Below, in pieces: positions 25,301-35,763 of a stretch of DNA of 64,000 nucleotides. A program made the translations under genes and the position numbers. The DNA lies in the NCBI GenBank assembly GCA_033063855.1, contig CP093831.1, forward strand, positions 7,254,001-7,318,000, read 5' to 3'. The stretch is from Smittia aterrima. Taxonomy: Eukaryota > Arthropoda > Insecta > Diptera > Chironomidae. Position 1 is the stretch's first letter. The number at the start of each line of letters is the position of its first letter. Under the pieces are notes generated by a model that saw only the letters and a list, made by a program, of their open reading frames with translations, searched no databases and was not told the DNA's origin.

Positions 25301-26089
25301 CGCAGGGCTATGGGAAGGTTCTTATTTTCACTCGAGAGTTCCACACACCTGCCAACTTTCCTCTCTTTGACCTTTGATCATAATTCGTAGTCCCAGCATC
25401 GTCTCCTAAATCCAGTCGAGTCCGTAAACTGCAAATGAGTGAGAAGAGAGGAGAAAGGAAACCACTTCAACATTATTACCGTCGATTTACAACCGACCAT
25501 AAATTCTTGACTTTTCCCTGTCGCCTGCATCGATTCCTTTTCCCGTTCAAGCACCAAACTCAATTAGTTTCACACACAAACACTCGAGGAAGGGATGAAG
25601 ATGCGACCACTTGATAAGCTTGACTTTAGGCTGAAGAGAATGCGTTTTATTGATTTTGATGATGGCAATCAAAATGTAGATTTGCTTTGAATTTTATGCA
25701 AACCGTGTCGAGCTTGATGTTCGACAATGATTCAATTGAGTGATATTTATTAAGTCCTTTCAATCTCAGATTTCGGACTTGTTTGAAAATGGCTGACTCA
25801 AGCGATGCAAATATGGTCGGAAAACTATTCTTCAACATCGTTCAGATCAAATGCTTCGTTATTGTAAGTTAATACATAAAAAACATGATTTAATCTAATT
25901 TGATAACATTTTTACTTTCCACAGAAACCAGAGAAAGCTTGCATTTTATTTTCTTGGTGGTGAGTCAAACGACTAAAGATCATTCAGTTCGCATAAAAAA
26001 ACTGATTTCTTATATCTTATCACAGGGGCAAATGTCTGAAGTATCGAATTAAGAAGAAGGCTTATCTCAGGGAGAACCAGAAGTATTGA
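22383..26089 (+). CDS. Group III secreted phospholipase A2 with two alternative or tandem catalytic cores
   Basis: A secreted, calcium-dependent enzyme of the bee-venom-like sPLA2 family, which cleaves the sn-2 ester of phospholipids. Shared exons: 22383-22606 (signal peptide: LLFHVLLLAICIINSCLS), 23034-23456 (propeptide), 25770-25863, 25925-25959 and 26026-26089 (TGA). Between them lie two complete catalytic cores. Core 1 is one exon, 23589-23807 (WCGKG calcium loop, CCRKHDHC active site, HCRCDRR). Core 2 is two exons, 24367-24479 and 24540-24654 (WCGKG, CCRSHDFC, HCKCDER). Every junction around them is phase 2. Either core alone gives about 352 or 355 residues; both in series would give about 428. 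Each core starts with a basic cleavage motif (TKRQ or SRRKRD). The shared 3' exons encode the GIII continuation (F..CLK, GKLFFN, IKCF). Core 1 resembles the usual Drosophila-type sequence, core 2 the bee-venom type, by memory. Which mRNAs exist is unknown. Confidence 0.82.
23589..23807 (+). other. sPLA2 catalytic core 1 exon
   Basis: A single 219-nt exon, phase 2 at both ends. It encodes the calcium-binding WCGKG loop, the CCRKHDHC active-site helix with its His-Asp pair, and HCRCDRR. If its weak donor (GTTTGA) is not used, the frame stops at 23826 (RRFEKEK then TAA). A possible private 3' exon starts at 23967 (FCCDKILSPSEVQ) and stays open for about 34 codons. Confidence 0.75.
24367..24654 (+). 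other. sPLA2 catalytic core 2 (two exons)
   Basis: Exons 24367-24479 and 24540-24654 together make 228 nt, phase 2 at both outer ends. They encode a basic cleavage site (SRRKRD), IIPYTKWCGKG, CCRSHDFCP and HCKCDER. The calcium loop and active-site His-Asp are kept, so both cores look catalytically competent. Confidence 0.75.
24655..25769 (+). other. Intron of the sPLA2 gene
   Basis: A 1.1-kb intron before the shared C-terminal exons. No further phospholipase core was seen in it. Small frames at 24695-24931 and on the minus strand at 25378-25563 have no resemblance to known proteins. Confidence 0.55.
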
Positions 26090-26587
26090 ACAGCGCAGTA
26101 GATTCAAAGTTCCAAGTTCCTCGAAACGAAACTGAAGAGATTAATTCGATAGTATAACGTATACGTCATTTTCTACGATAAGCCTTGACTTTGACATCAG
26201 AAATCACCTCATTTATTTATTTGTAGCTTACAAAGTTGACTTGGAAGCTATCCAGTAGATTCTAAGTTCATTAAGTTCAATCGTTAGGATATTTTATTAT
26301 CAATGTTCCATTCATTAACGCAGCATGAAAAATAAATTAGGAATATTTGAAATAAATGAAACAATTTAACGCATTTTTTTAAAAACAAATTCACTTTGCC
26401 CATTTTCGTCATTCTTTGTTCGGCGCGAAACCTTGCCGGTGAACAGAACAGTTTTTCAGGAAATTAGAGAAAAGAACTTGATAATTTGCTCAACTTTTAG
26501 AATTAAGTGATTGCAGGAACACTAACTCGTTGCTGCATCTTGAAATATTTTCCTGAACTTAATTAAAAATCGATAAAAAAACAGAAA
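26090..26587. other. Short intergenic spacer
   Basis: About 500 bp between the sPLA2 stop and the helicase start, on the same strand. It holds the phospholipase 3' UTR with AATAAA-like signals near 26330 and the helicase leader. Nothing else was recognised. Confidence 0.6.
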
Positions 26588-29500
26588 ATGATTTCCATGC
26601 TTTACAAATATCTCACGACGAATTCAGCCGTAAAACAAGCAGAACTCCGACGTAAGAATTTAGAAGACACACACAAGCTCTCACTGTTGCTAAAAGACCT
26701 TCGACGGGACAATAGTCCTGAGAGATCAGCGATTTACGAGAAACCACATATTGAGACAAATTGGAATTGTTTGAAGAAAGAAGGCAAGTTCTAGAAAATG
26801 ACGAGTCATTGTCTTTGAGATCAGATTTCATTATTTTTTCTACCAGGCGTCATTACATCATTAGACGAATCGGGTGGCGTGATCAACGGAAAGTATAAAT
26901 TTGCGAAACTTGTGGCAAAGCACGACTGGAATAATCTCAAAGTCGGAACGAAGCTTAAATTCCTGTTGTTTGAAGGATACGTAAGACAAATGGAGCTTCT
27001 CGACTCTTGGTTTGATGACGATGAAGAAGTTATCATTCCTGCAAACGAAGACATTGCGGGATACAACACAGATCTTAGAACCGTCACAGGAACGATCTCC
27101 AAAATCGAAAAAGGAATTCTTACAATTGAACTCGGCGAGGGAATTGAGCAACTCATTGCTTTAGAAGATTATCCTGAGACAAAATGGCAATTCATAGTTG
27201 GCGACAATGTAATTTTTAATTGTCTTTAACCTTTCACAATTTTTTAAATTCTTGAATTTACAGTTGTCTCTCCAATGCATTATTCAAGAAGATGACACGT
27301 CTTGGAATCCCAACATCGGAATGTATGGCAACATTCTCAGCGTGCAATCATTTAAACCAAATTTGGAGAAAATTGAATTCGGAACGGTAACAGGCGTTTA
27401 CGATGGATACTCAATTTTGGATGAAACGGTAGTTCTCGATGATTCTATTGCAAAGAAAAAAGTGAAAGCTTGCGAAGAATATGAATATGAAGCTATTGAG
27501 ACATCGTGCATGATTCAAGGTCGAAACTTTGGATGGCGTGTCACACAACTTATCAAGAAAATTAATATTCCAAGTGATCGTAAGTCTTCAGAACATCCAG
27601 CGATTCAAATGTACGATGCAACATTCACACTTCGCTTGAATGCAGCAAGAGAAGTTCAACAATCCATTTCAGTTTACAATACTTCATCAGAACCTGTCAT
27701 GTTAAACTCCTGCGAAGTTACTTCCAACAGTGGGCTTGTTAGATGTGACCGTACCAAATTGAACTTTAATTTGAATCAAGAGACCGGACGATTCAATATT
27801 TATCTGAAAATCATTCCAAAGCAAATTGGATCGTTTGTTGAAGAACTTATTGCTGACTTTGGTACTTTCAAGAAAAAGTGCTTGGTGACAATTCAGGTAC
27901 ACGATCAAAGTTTCAGCACTCCACATTCAAGTCGATCGAAGAACAAAAGCAACGGCGAAATGATTCCAGGACAAAAGGTTCGGCAAAGTCCTCGTTTCAT
28001 TGAAATTCGAATCTCACAATATCAGATACCTGATGAGCTAATGATGATCGATCACAAGAAGCAAACCCAATTGGTTCTTTGTGATCTTAAGCAATATTTT
28101 CCTTTCCTATTCGAAGAACTTCGTAAGGACAACTACGTCAGCAAAATGCGTTATTGCTTGTACCTTGAAGAGATCGCTATGAAAATTCAATTCGAACGCT
28201 ACAAAATTGGTCGTGGGCACTTCGAGAACAGGGGAGAATATCTGAAACTTACAGTTGATAACGTCGCCGAGAGAAGACCATCAATCTCGCTTGGCGACAC
28301 CATAAGTATTACCGATCCTATCGTAAAGAGTCATAATGTGGTCTACCAAGGATACATTCACAAGGTTGAACAAAATGCTATTTTGGTGAAATGTGATCGC
28401 AATTTCCACAACAATCATTTCAATCGCGATTATCAAATCGAATTCTTCTTCTCACGCACATGTTACCGTCGTCAGCAACATGCTTTAGATAAGGCAGTTG
28501 CCCTTGGAGGTCTTGGCTTCGATGTTCTCTTTCCAACGATAGTAACTGCCAACAAATATCCACAAGTCGATGCGGATTTATCAGATTCATCAAATTTGAA
28601 AATTGATGAAAAGGAGTTTCCGTTCTTCAACAATATGCTCAACGTGTACCAGAAAAAAGCTGTTGTCAACGTTCTTCGTGCTGAAAGCCGTCCACTTCCT
28701 TACATCATTTATGGACCTCCAGGTTTGTAAATCAATTTGCTTTAATCAAAAACATTGAAATATTTCTCCGTATTTTCAGGAACTGGAAAAACTGCAACAG
28801 TCACAGAATGCATCGAACAAATCATTCACAAGATTCCAAAATCTCGAATTCTGGTTGCTGCTCCATCAAACTCAGCTGCTAACATTATCGTTGATAGATT
28901 GATTAATACTGGACGTTACAGAGGCGGTGACTTTGTTCGAATCGTCAGCTTTAACCAAATTGAACGTCAGGCAATACCAGAACACATTTTAAAGTATTGC
29001 GCCACAATCGACATTGGATATGATGACGGAAACAATCGTAATGAGAGAGAAGGTGAATCAGGTCTTCGTTTAAACTGTGCAAAGTCAGTGATCACGCAAT
29101 ATCGAATCTTCATATCAACGCTGAGCAGTCTCGGCTCGTTAATGCATATCAGGTTCATGCCCGATCATTTCACTCACGTTATCATCGATGAAGCTGGTCA
29201 AACGGTTGAAACCGAAAGTCTTATTCCGATGACATTCGTCAGCAAAAACAAAGGTCAAATAATTCTTGCTGGCGATCCAAAGCAGCTTGGACCTGTTATC
29301 ATAAGTCAGATTGCTAAAGCTTCTGGTTTCGACAAATCATATCTTGAACGAATTTCTGAGCACAATTTCTATCTTCCAATCTACGGAGATTTTGGCCGCA
29401 GCTTTGATCCTCGCTACGTTACAAAACTTATGAAGAATTATCGAGCCATTCCAAGCATCCTCAATATCTACAACAAGCTTTTCTACGAGGACGAACTCGA

Positions 29501-30130
29501 AGCACAAGTTAAGGAAGAGGACAGTGATGAGAAAAAGATTCTTGATTCGATTAAAGAAATTTTATGGAACCCAGGAGATGTACAAGAGAATTGCGGCGTT
29601 TACTTTGTTAATGTCGCAAACGGAAAAAACATGCGCAACCCAGAATCGAGCAGCTGGTTTAACAACGAAGAAGCGTCTCGCCTATATATGTTCGTTTGCA
29701 AACTGAAGCTTCAAGGGATCTCGTTGAAAGACGTTGGAATTGTGAGTAAATTTGTAAAAGAGACGAACGTTTAATAATTTTTATGGCTTCACAGATCACA
29801 CCGTATGCACTTCAAGCTAAAACGATCCGTCGAATAATTCAAGACTCCATACCTGAAAGCGGAATCAAGGTTGGAACAGTTGAAGAATTCCAAGGTCAAG
29901 AACGTCAAATCATTCTCATTTCTACTGTCCGAACTTCGGATACTTTTATCGCTAACGATGAACTGTTCAATCTGGGCTTCCTTAATTGTCCCAAGCGAAT
30001 GAACGTTGCCATCTCAAGAGCACGTGCATTGCTCGTCATATTCGGAAAAGAGTCTGTACTCAGAAGAGATGACAACTGGCGTTTCTTCATTCAATACACC
30101 AAAGATAGAGGCTCCTACGTTACCGTTTAG
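26588..30130 (+). CDS. armi: SF1 RNA helicase, MOV10 / Armitage family
   Basis: An Upf1-like superfamily 1 RNA helicase. In flies Armitage works in piRNA production and Argonaute loading; MOV10 acts in small-RNA silencing. Exons: 26588-26783, 26847-27208, 27264-28722, 28780-29741 and 29795-30130 (TAG), giving 1104 residues. The first intron uses a GC donor (AAG|GCAAGT), confirmed because reading on meets a stop and because frame is restored at the CAG acceptor. Helicase motifs: Q-like YQKKAVVNVL, Walker A GPPGTGKT (~669-676), Walker B/motif II IIDEAGQ, motif III LAGDPKQLGP, motif V VGTVEEFQGQE and motif VI NVAISRARALLVIFG. The N-terminal half is poorly conserved beta-rich sequence typical of the family. 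It is shorter than Drosophila Armi (about 1270), mostly at the N-terminus. Armi versus MOV10-like paralogue is not fully settled. Confidence 0.9.
26784..26846 (+). other. armi: GC-AG intron in the helicase gene
   Basis: A 63-nt intron beginning GCAAGT and ending CCAG. The rest of the donor fits the strong consensus AG|GCAAGT typical of this minor class. Splicing restores a Gly codon across the junction (G|GC). Confidence 0.8.
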
Positions 30131-30477
30131 TAAGTTGAAACAGATGATTATTTAAGAGAATGAATTTTTTTATTTACTAATTATTGATCGGAAATAAAAA
30201 TTTATGTTATCATTAATTCAAGTGTTGTCGGCCTTTAATTTTTGTCACACTTTATCAGAGCGAGAGAAGATATTTCAGAGCTTAAAAGCTTAGATTTCAA
30301 AAAAGTGAAGTGAAACTTGCTAACTTTTTTTAGGCCTTACTCAGACGTTTTCAATAGACAAAAAGCCTAAAAAAATTTTGTCAACAAACAGAATCGAAAT
30401 ATATTTCACTAATTTAATTAAATACAGCCAAAAGTGAAACAATAAGTTGTGAAAATAGAAGATTAATCTACAGAGAC
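30131..30477. other. Intergenic spacer
   Basis: A 347-bp gap between the helicase stop and the Tollip start, same strand. AATAAA follows the stop by about 60 nt. No other feature was seen. Confidence 0.6.
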
Positions 30478-31529
30478 ATGGCTGCAGTAGGAGAAGTGTC
30501 GAATGAACGATGGAGCAAGGTGAGAAACGAAAGAAATTCAACAATATGTTTTATTTTGTGACTCATCATCTTTGTTATTTTCTTATCGTCGCAAATATTT
30601 TGTTGTTTGTTGACTGACAGGCGGTTATTGGATTGCCGAATGACTTTCTACGATTAACGCCGCAAAATTTCCAAGAATCCGTCGATAGAGAAACAGCGAT
30701 GGCAATGCAGCAACAAATCGGAAGTTTCAATCCAATTGGATTAGCCGTAAGTTGTTATTTTTAATTAAATTATTCAGTTTAATTGATATTTTTTTGTAGG
30801 CCAATACTATTGGACGATTAAGCATTACTGTGGCTCAGGCTAAGCTTGTCAAAAATTATGGATTAACTCGCATGGATCCCTACGTAAGAATTCGAGTCGG
30901 TCATTACATTTATGAGACACAAACTGACCCAAATGGTGGGAAAACTCCTCGTTGGAATCGAGTATTTCATACTCAACTGCCAGCTGGTGTTAATAAAATA
31001 TTCATCGAAATTTACGACGAATGCAACTTTACAATGGATGAGCTAATTGCTTGGACTGAAGTAAGAATCCCTGATGTCGTTCTAGAACGCGGAGAAACTC
31101 ACGAAGATTGGTAGATTCAAAACATTTTTCGTATACGGCAATTTACTTATGATTTCTTATTTTAGGTATCCATTGTCAGGGAAGTCCGGTGACCTTAAAG
31201 AAGGAATGATCGATTTAGTGTTAAGCTTCACATCTGCTGCTAACATCGCCACTGCTCGACCCCAAATGCCCCATGAGCAACCAGTCGTATTCGTTCCAAA
31301 TGTTTCCGGACGAGCTCTACCAGTTTACATTCAACCACAACAAGCTATGCCCCAACAGCAAGTTATCCAGCAGCCGATTCCGCCCCCGCAACCTTTAACT
31401 GAGGAAGATATTTCCAACTTAATGGAGATGTTCCCAAGCGTCGACAAGGACGTAATTAACTCGATAGGCGAGGCTAACCGTGGAAACAAAGAAGCTACGA
31501 TCAATTCCCTTCTGCAATTGACGAACTAA
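30478..31529 (+). CDS. Tollip: Toll-interacting protein (C2 and CUE domains)
   Basis: An endosomal adaptor that binds phosphoinositides through its C2 domain and ubiquitin through its CUE domain; in vertebrates it dampens Toll/IL-1 signalling and assists selective autophagy. Exons: 30478-30519, 30621-30746, 30800-31110 and 31166-31529 (TAA), giving 280 residues against about 274 in human. The N-terminal Tom1-binding region has VIGLPNDFLRL. The C2 domain runs from about residue 57 (GRLSITVAQAKLVKNYGLTR, then MDPYVRIRVG) to about 185. A Gln/Pro-rich linker follows, and the CUE domain starts at LTEEDISNLMEMFPSVDKDV and ends LLQLTN. The C2 loop keeps the MDPY aspartate, but calcium dependence cannot be judged. 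It lies between unrelated genes transcribed the same way. Confidence 0.95.
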
Positions 31530-31930
31530 AGTGCGAAATTTTATTAACTTTGCTACCAAATTTTTATTCGACGACGAGGCAAGGCACTCGTGATTCATTT
31601 TAATTCAGGATCAACTCCAAAAATGTATTTTCGATGCTTGAAGAAAAGTTTTATTTAATAAAGGAACTAAACAAATGCAGCAAAATATGTAAATCAGCTT
31701 CTTTCCTAAGACCCCTCAACGTGTACGTAATTTTCGAACCAAATGATTTGAAATCCCTGATTTGACGAACAGGCCTTTGCTTCGAATGCATAATCAACAA
31801 TGAATTTTTACATTCTCTGTGTAAATTTAAGAATCTGAGTCATTCTCGTCGTCTAAATTTGATTGTAAAGTGCTACAGACGTCGTTGTTATATTTAATGA
31901 GTTCAAGTGGTGAAAGAAAAGTTGTGGAAC
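31530..31930. other. Intergenic spacer
   Basis: About 400 bp between the Tollip stop and the syndetin start. It contains the Tollip 3' UTR with AATAAA near 31660. An upstream ATG at 31897 is in a different frame from syndetin and could open a short upstream frame. Confidence 0.5.
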
Positions 31931-34900
31931 ATGCAGAAAGTCGGCGATTTAAAGTTGTTGAAAGACAAATTCAAGAACTTGAAGGAAAATCTTCTAAAGG
32001 TATGTTCGTGTTTAATTCAACGATTCAGCATATTTCAATTTGTTTTTCATTACAGCAACCGCTTCAGATTCCACAAATGGGCTTCATCGACCCACACAAT
32101 GTTTCGATTATTCCAGATTCATACTTGAACTCTCGCGCGACCAAAGATGAGAAAGATGGAGCAGATGCTGAGAAGGTCGATGAAGTGGCTGCACTTTCTG
32201 ACCAGGAGATTCTCGAGTCGACCGAAGCAATTTATTTTACAGAGAATGTTGATACAGGAGTTTACGAACTAAAGGTGGAGATTTTTTCGTATTTTTAAAT
32301 TAAATCATTAATGAAGAAATATTTTCTTTTAGAAACTCGCTTCCGATGGAAAGAACTTTGATGTGAACGAGATTGAAAAAACAATGGTAGCCTTGAAGAG
32401 TCAGCAAAAGGTTATTTCGAAACGAGTTCTTCAGTTGATCCTAGAAAAGCGAAACGAGTGCAACACCGAATTCCAGAATATCAATGAAACGGAGAAGATT
32501 GTTCAGGAATCTGTTTGGGTTTGTCAGAAGGCTCGGTCTTATTTGAATTTTGCTAAGAAGCATTTAACGACTTCAAGTCTGGAGATCCTTGCTGCTTACA
32601 AGAAGAGACAAACACTCGTCGATGTTTTAGAGATCCTTAAATTCTTTCAAGAACTTAAGTCGACCAATCAAAAAATTCAAGATCTTCTTCAAGTCGGAAA
32701 CTACTCGGAGGCCATAACAATTCTTCTTCAGAACAAAAACCAATCTGAAAAGTACATCGAGTTCACTTGCACTGAGTCTATGAAGCAGAAACTACAAGAC
32801 ACTTTGGACTTAACTGAAGTCTCGCTTGACAACGCTTTGAACAATATCACGCAGAAGTTTGACTCAAAAGTTTATTCGGAGCTTGTAAATGCTTACAAGC
32901 TTCTGGGAAAAACACATCTTGCGATGGACCTCCTTCACATGAACTTTATTTCGGCAACTCATACAAGCGCTTTCAATGTACTCAAGGAAAACCTGGAACA
33001 AATACCAACAGATCAAAAACTTCTATTCGAACAAATGTGCGAACACTTGAGTCTTGATAGTCTCGTGCCTTGTCTGACACAGCTGAGCAAGTCTTTTTGG
33101 AAAATTCTTGTTTGCTACTATCAAGTCAAGCTGTGGCATCAAAACTACAAACTCTATAAGAACAACCAAGCTTCGTCTTCAAGTGAGGCGAGTGAAGATC
33201 TTCTGAACGATGAATACATTCACGAGAAGCTTAAGAAAGGACAAATGAGAATCTGGAGCGATATGCAGGCCAAAATTTGTATCTTCATCTCAACGACGAG
33301 GCTAAGTCACTTGAAATATGAAAGTTTCATTCAAGTTTTATCAATTGTTCAACGACTGAAGAAAGTCGGTAATGAGTTTTGCGATGACAACTCTCAAAAA
33401 ATGATTGAATCCATGAAGAGCCAATCGATTGAGTTCTTTAAGAGATATCACGTTTCATGTCTCGATGAAATAAATCTCTTCCTTGAGCATGAAGTGTGGA
33501 TTCAAGTTCAATCATTCAGTTCAGTCGTTCAACTGCAAGAGTTCCGAATGTTTAAGCGAGCTTTGAAGAGGCATAACTTTGAATGTTCAACAAATGGAGG
33601 AGGGTCAGCAATTCTCTCGGTCAATACAAACTCGCCCAGCAAAAGAAGTCGCGACATGATTGATGATTCATCGGCAAATTCGCAGGATGAAAGCTCGATT
33701 TATGGATCGTGTGGTTATTTTGTAAGATTTTCTGAAAAGAGTTCACCATTCGAGAATCTCTTTGATCAAAAGATGATTGAGGAAGACATTCTCGCGGGGA
33801 TCGCTGACGAGGCGTCGTGTTATTACTCTGAAGATAGCAGCGACAACGATAACGAGAACAACAATCAACCAACTGCGATCGATGGCAAACCATTTTCTGT
33901 GCTGACGGTTAACAACACGAGCCTTAACATTCTTCGTATCGTTGGACGTTACTTGAAGATGTGTCGACTTCTCTATGCAATCTCAGCTCACATCATTTTC
34001 TCGATGACTGAGCTGATCGACTTTTACATTTACGCGATTTATGAGATTTTCGCCAAAGATCTTTCGGTGACGGGCGAAGCTTTGCACACTGAAGAGTTGA
34101 GTCACAACTTGAAACGAATATCAGAAACGGTCATATCAAAAATGCGAAAGTGGCCTCCGTCGATGCAAATGATTGAACCCGATCTGAAAGACTCCGAACA
34201 ATTCTTTGCCTTAGCAAAGCGAGTTAACGCAGTTGAAAGTTGCATTTCGGTGATTAACCAATTCGCGTTTCTTCACGGATATCTAAATCATCTCATCGAA
34301 GCAACAAGAGGAACTGGCGAAAATGTTGATGTTGAACATGAATCGTTAAAATCTTATATCGAAAACACTCAAAGATGCGTGACAGATATGAGAAAGCCAA
34401 TCTTCACTTGCGTTACAGCGAGAGCCATCGACATTCAAGCAACGATCGTGGCGATCAACAAAGTAAAGTTTGACATTAGCCACGTGATGGTACAACACTC
34501 AAATTATATCGATGTCATCAACAGGGTGAGTTAACTTTATCCTCATTTCATCACAAAAGTCTTAAACTTTATTTCTCAGGCAACTCAAATATTTGCGATG
34601 CGACTCGAAGAAATGTCGCAATCAATGACTATACCGAAGAATTCTCTTTGGGATAGCTATTGCCACGTTATTTGTCATGTTATGGTTGAAGGTTATTCCA
34701 ATGCCAAAAAATGTTCTGCTGCTGGTCGAGCTCTGATGCAATTAGACTTTACTCACTTTCTTTCTGTCCTTGAGGTTCTGTCTGGGATGAAACATCCAGT
34801 TCATCAACAATACGTTGATCAATACTTGAAAGCTTTCTACTTAGGAAGTTCACTTGAAGAGTTTATAACAACTAACAAGAGTTACAGCGCCAAACATCTC

Positions 34901-34990
34901 ATCGGATTGATTAACTGCGCGTGCAACGATAAGAAAACGCGTCAGAAACTTCTCAACTTAATAGAAAACTCGAATGATTCCAAAAACTAA
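31931..34990 (+). CDS. Vps50: Syndetin / VPS50, EARP complex subunit
   Basis: A subunit of the endosome-associated recycling protein complex (with VPS51, VPS52 and VPS53), which tethers recycling and dense-core vesicle membranes. Exons: 31931-31999, 32056-32274, 32333-34525 and 34580-34990 (TAA), giving 963 residues, nearly the human length. I chose the ATG at 31931 (MQKVGDLKLL) because it alone is in frame with exon 2 after the CAG acceptor; an ATG at 31897 would be out of frame. Family segments visible are ESTEAIYFTENVDTGVYEL, the coiled coil around KSQQKVISKRVLQL, KLLGKTHLAMDLLHM, and C-terminal VEGYSNAKKCSAAGRALMQL then DFTHFL. An acidic, low-complexity loop (residues ~580-640, rich in Ser/Asp/Asn) matches the disordered region in other syndetins. 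Confidence 0.93.
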
Positions 34991-35763
34991 TTCTCTCTTT
35001 TTTCTCTTAAAAATCTCATTCAAAAGACATCACAAAAAATATTTTTCTCTAAGTGAAACACAAATCTCTATGTTTGGTTGTGCAATTTATTTATTTTGTG
35101 ACTTCGTCGGTACTTAATCGTTGAATCTTTTCCCTTTAGTGATTTGTTTTCATCATTCCATGTTATATTTTTTTGTAAAGAAACCTATTTAATCTTTAGT
35201 AAATTGTAGACAAGCAACTTCGTATTTGCTTACTTTGTTAACTGAAATCGAACGTACACATTGTGACTGAAACTGAGTTTGGTAAAAAGTCCTCTGACTT
35301 GAAATGATTGTAGGATATCTAATTAAACAAAAAAGAAAATTTATTTATACACAAATCATCTTTCCCTGCTGACTTTATGATATGGAAATAAAAGGAAAAC
35401 TAAATCGAGGAAATTTTATTCGCAACGTGATCGCCGTGGGCGAGATTTTCTTGTTTCAGCAGTGACGTAATTTGCAGATCAATTTACAGGCACGAAACTG
35501 GAAAAGTATCAATTCTAATAAACAAAATTTGATGCTCAATAAAATTTCATTAAGATTAAGCAAACATTTCATTTCTTGACTCCACCTACAAGCTCTAAAG
35601 ATATCGACCAATGATCGTGTCGAGAGCATCTTCTTTCTCTTGAAGAAAAATCTTCTTTGCATAATTCTTAAATCTCGGCACTCTTGTTAATCACGAAACT
35701 GATGTTAAGTTGTGCAGTCGACTTGTAAGAGGATTTAATAAGATCAAGTGAATTTTGGCAAAC
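34991..35763. other. Intergenic region
   Basis: About 770 bp between syndetin and the DM-domain gene, both on the plus strand. A minus-strand frame at 35456-35662 shows no homology that I recognise. No RNA gene or repeat was identified. Confidence 0.55.

Noticed and set aside
26588..26794. Stand-alone 68-codon gene
   Set aside because: It is the first exon of the helicase; the apparent stop lies in a GC-AG intron.
31870..32298. Syndetin model starting at ATG 31897 and reading through the first intron
   Set aside because: That frame does not join exon 2 across the splice site; the ATG at 31931 gives continuous frame and a family-like N-terminus.
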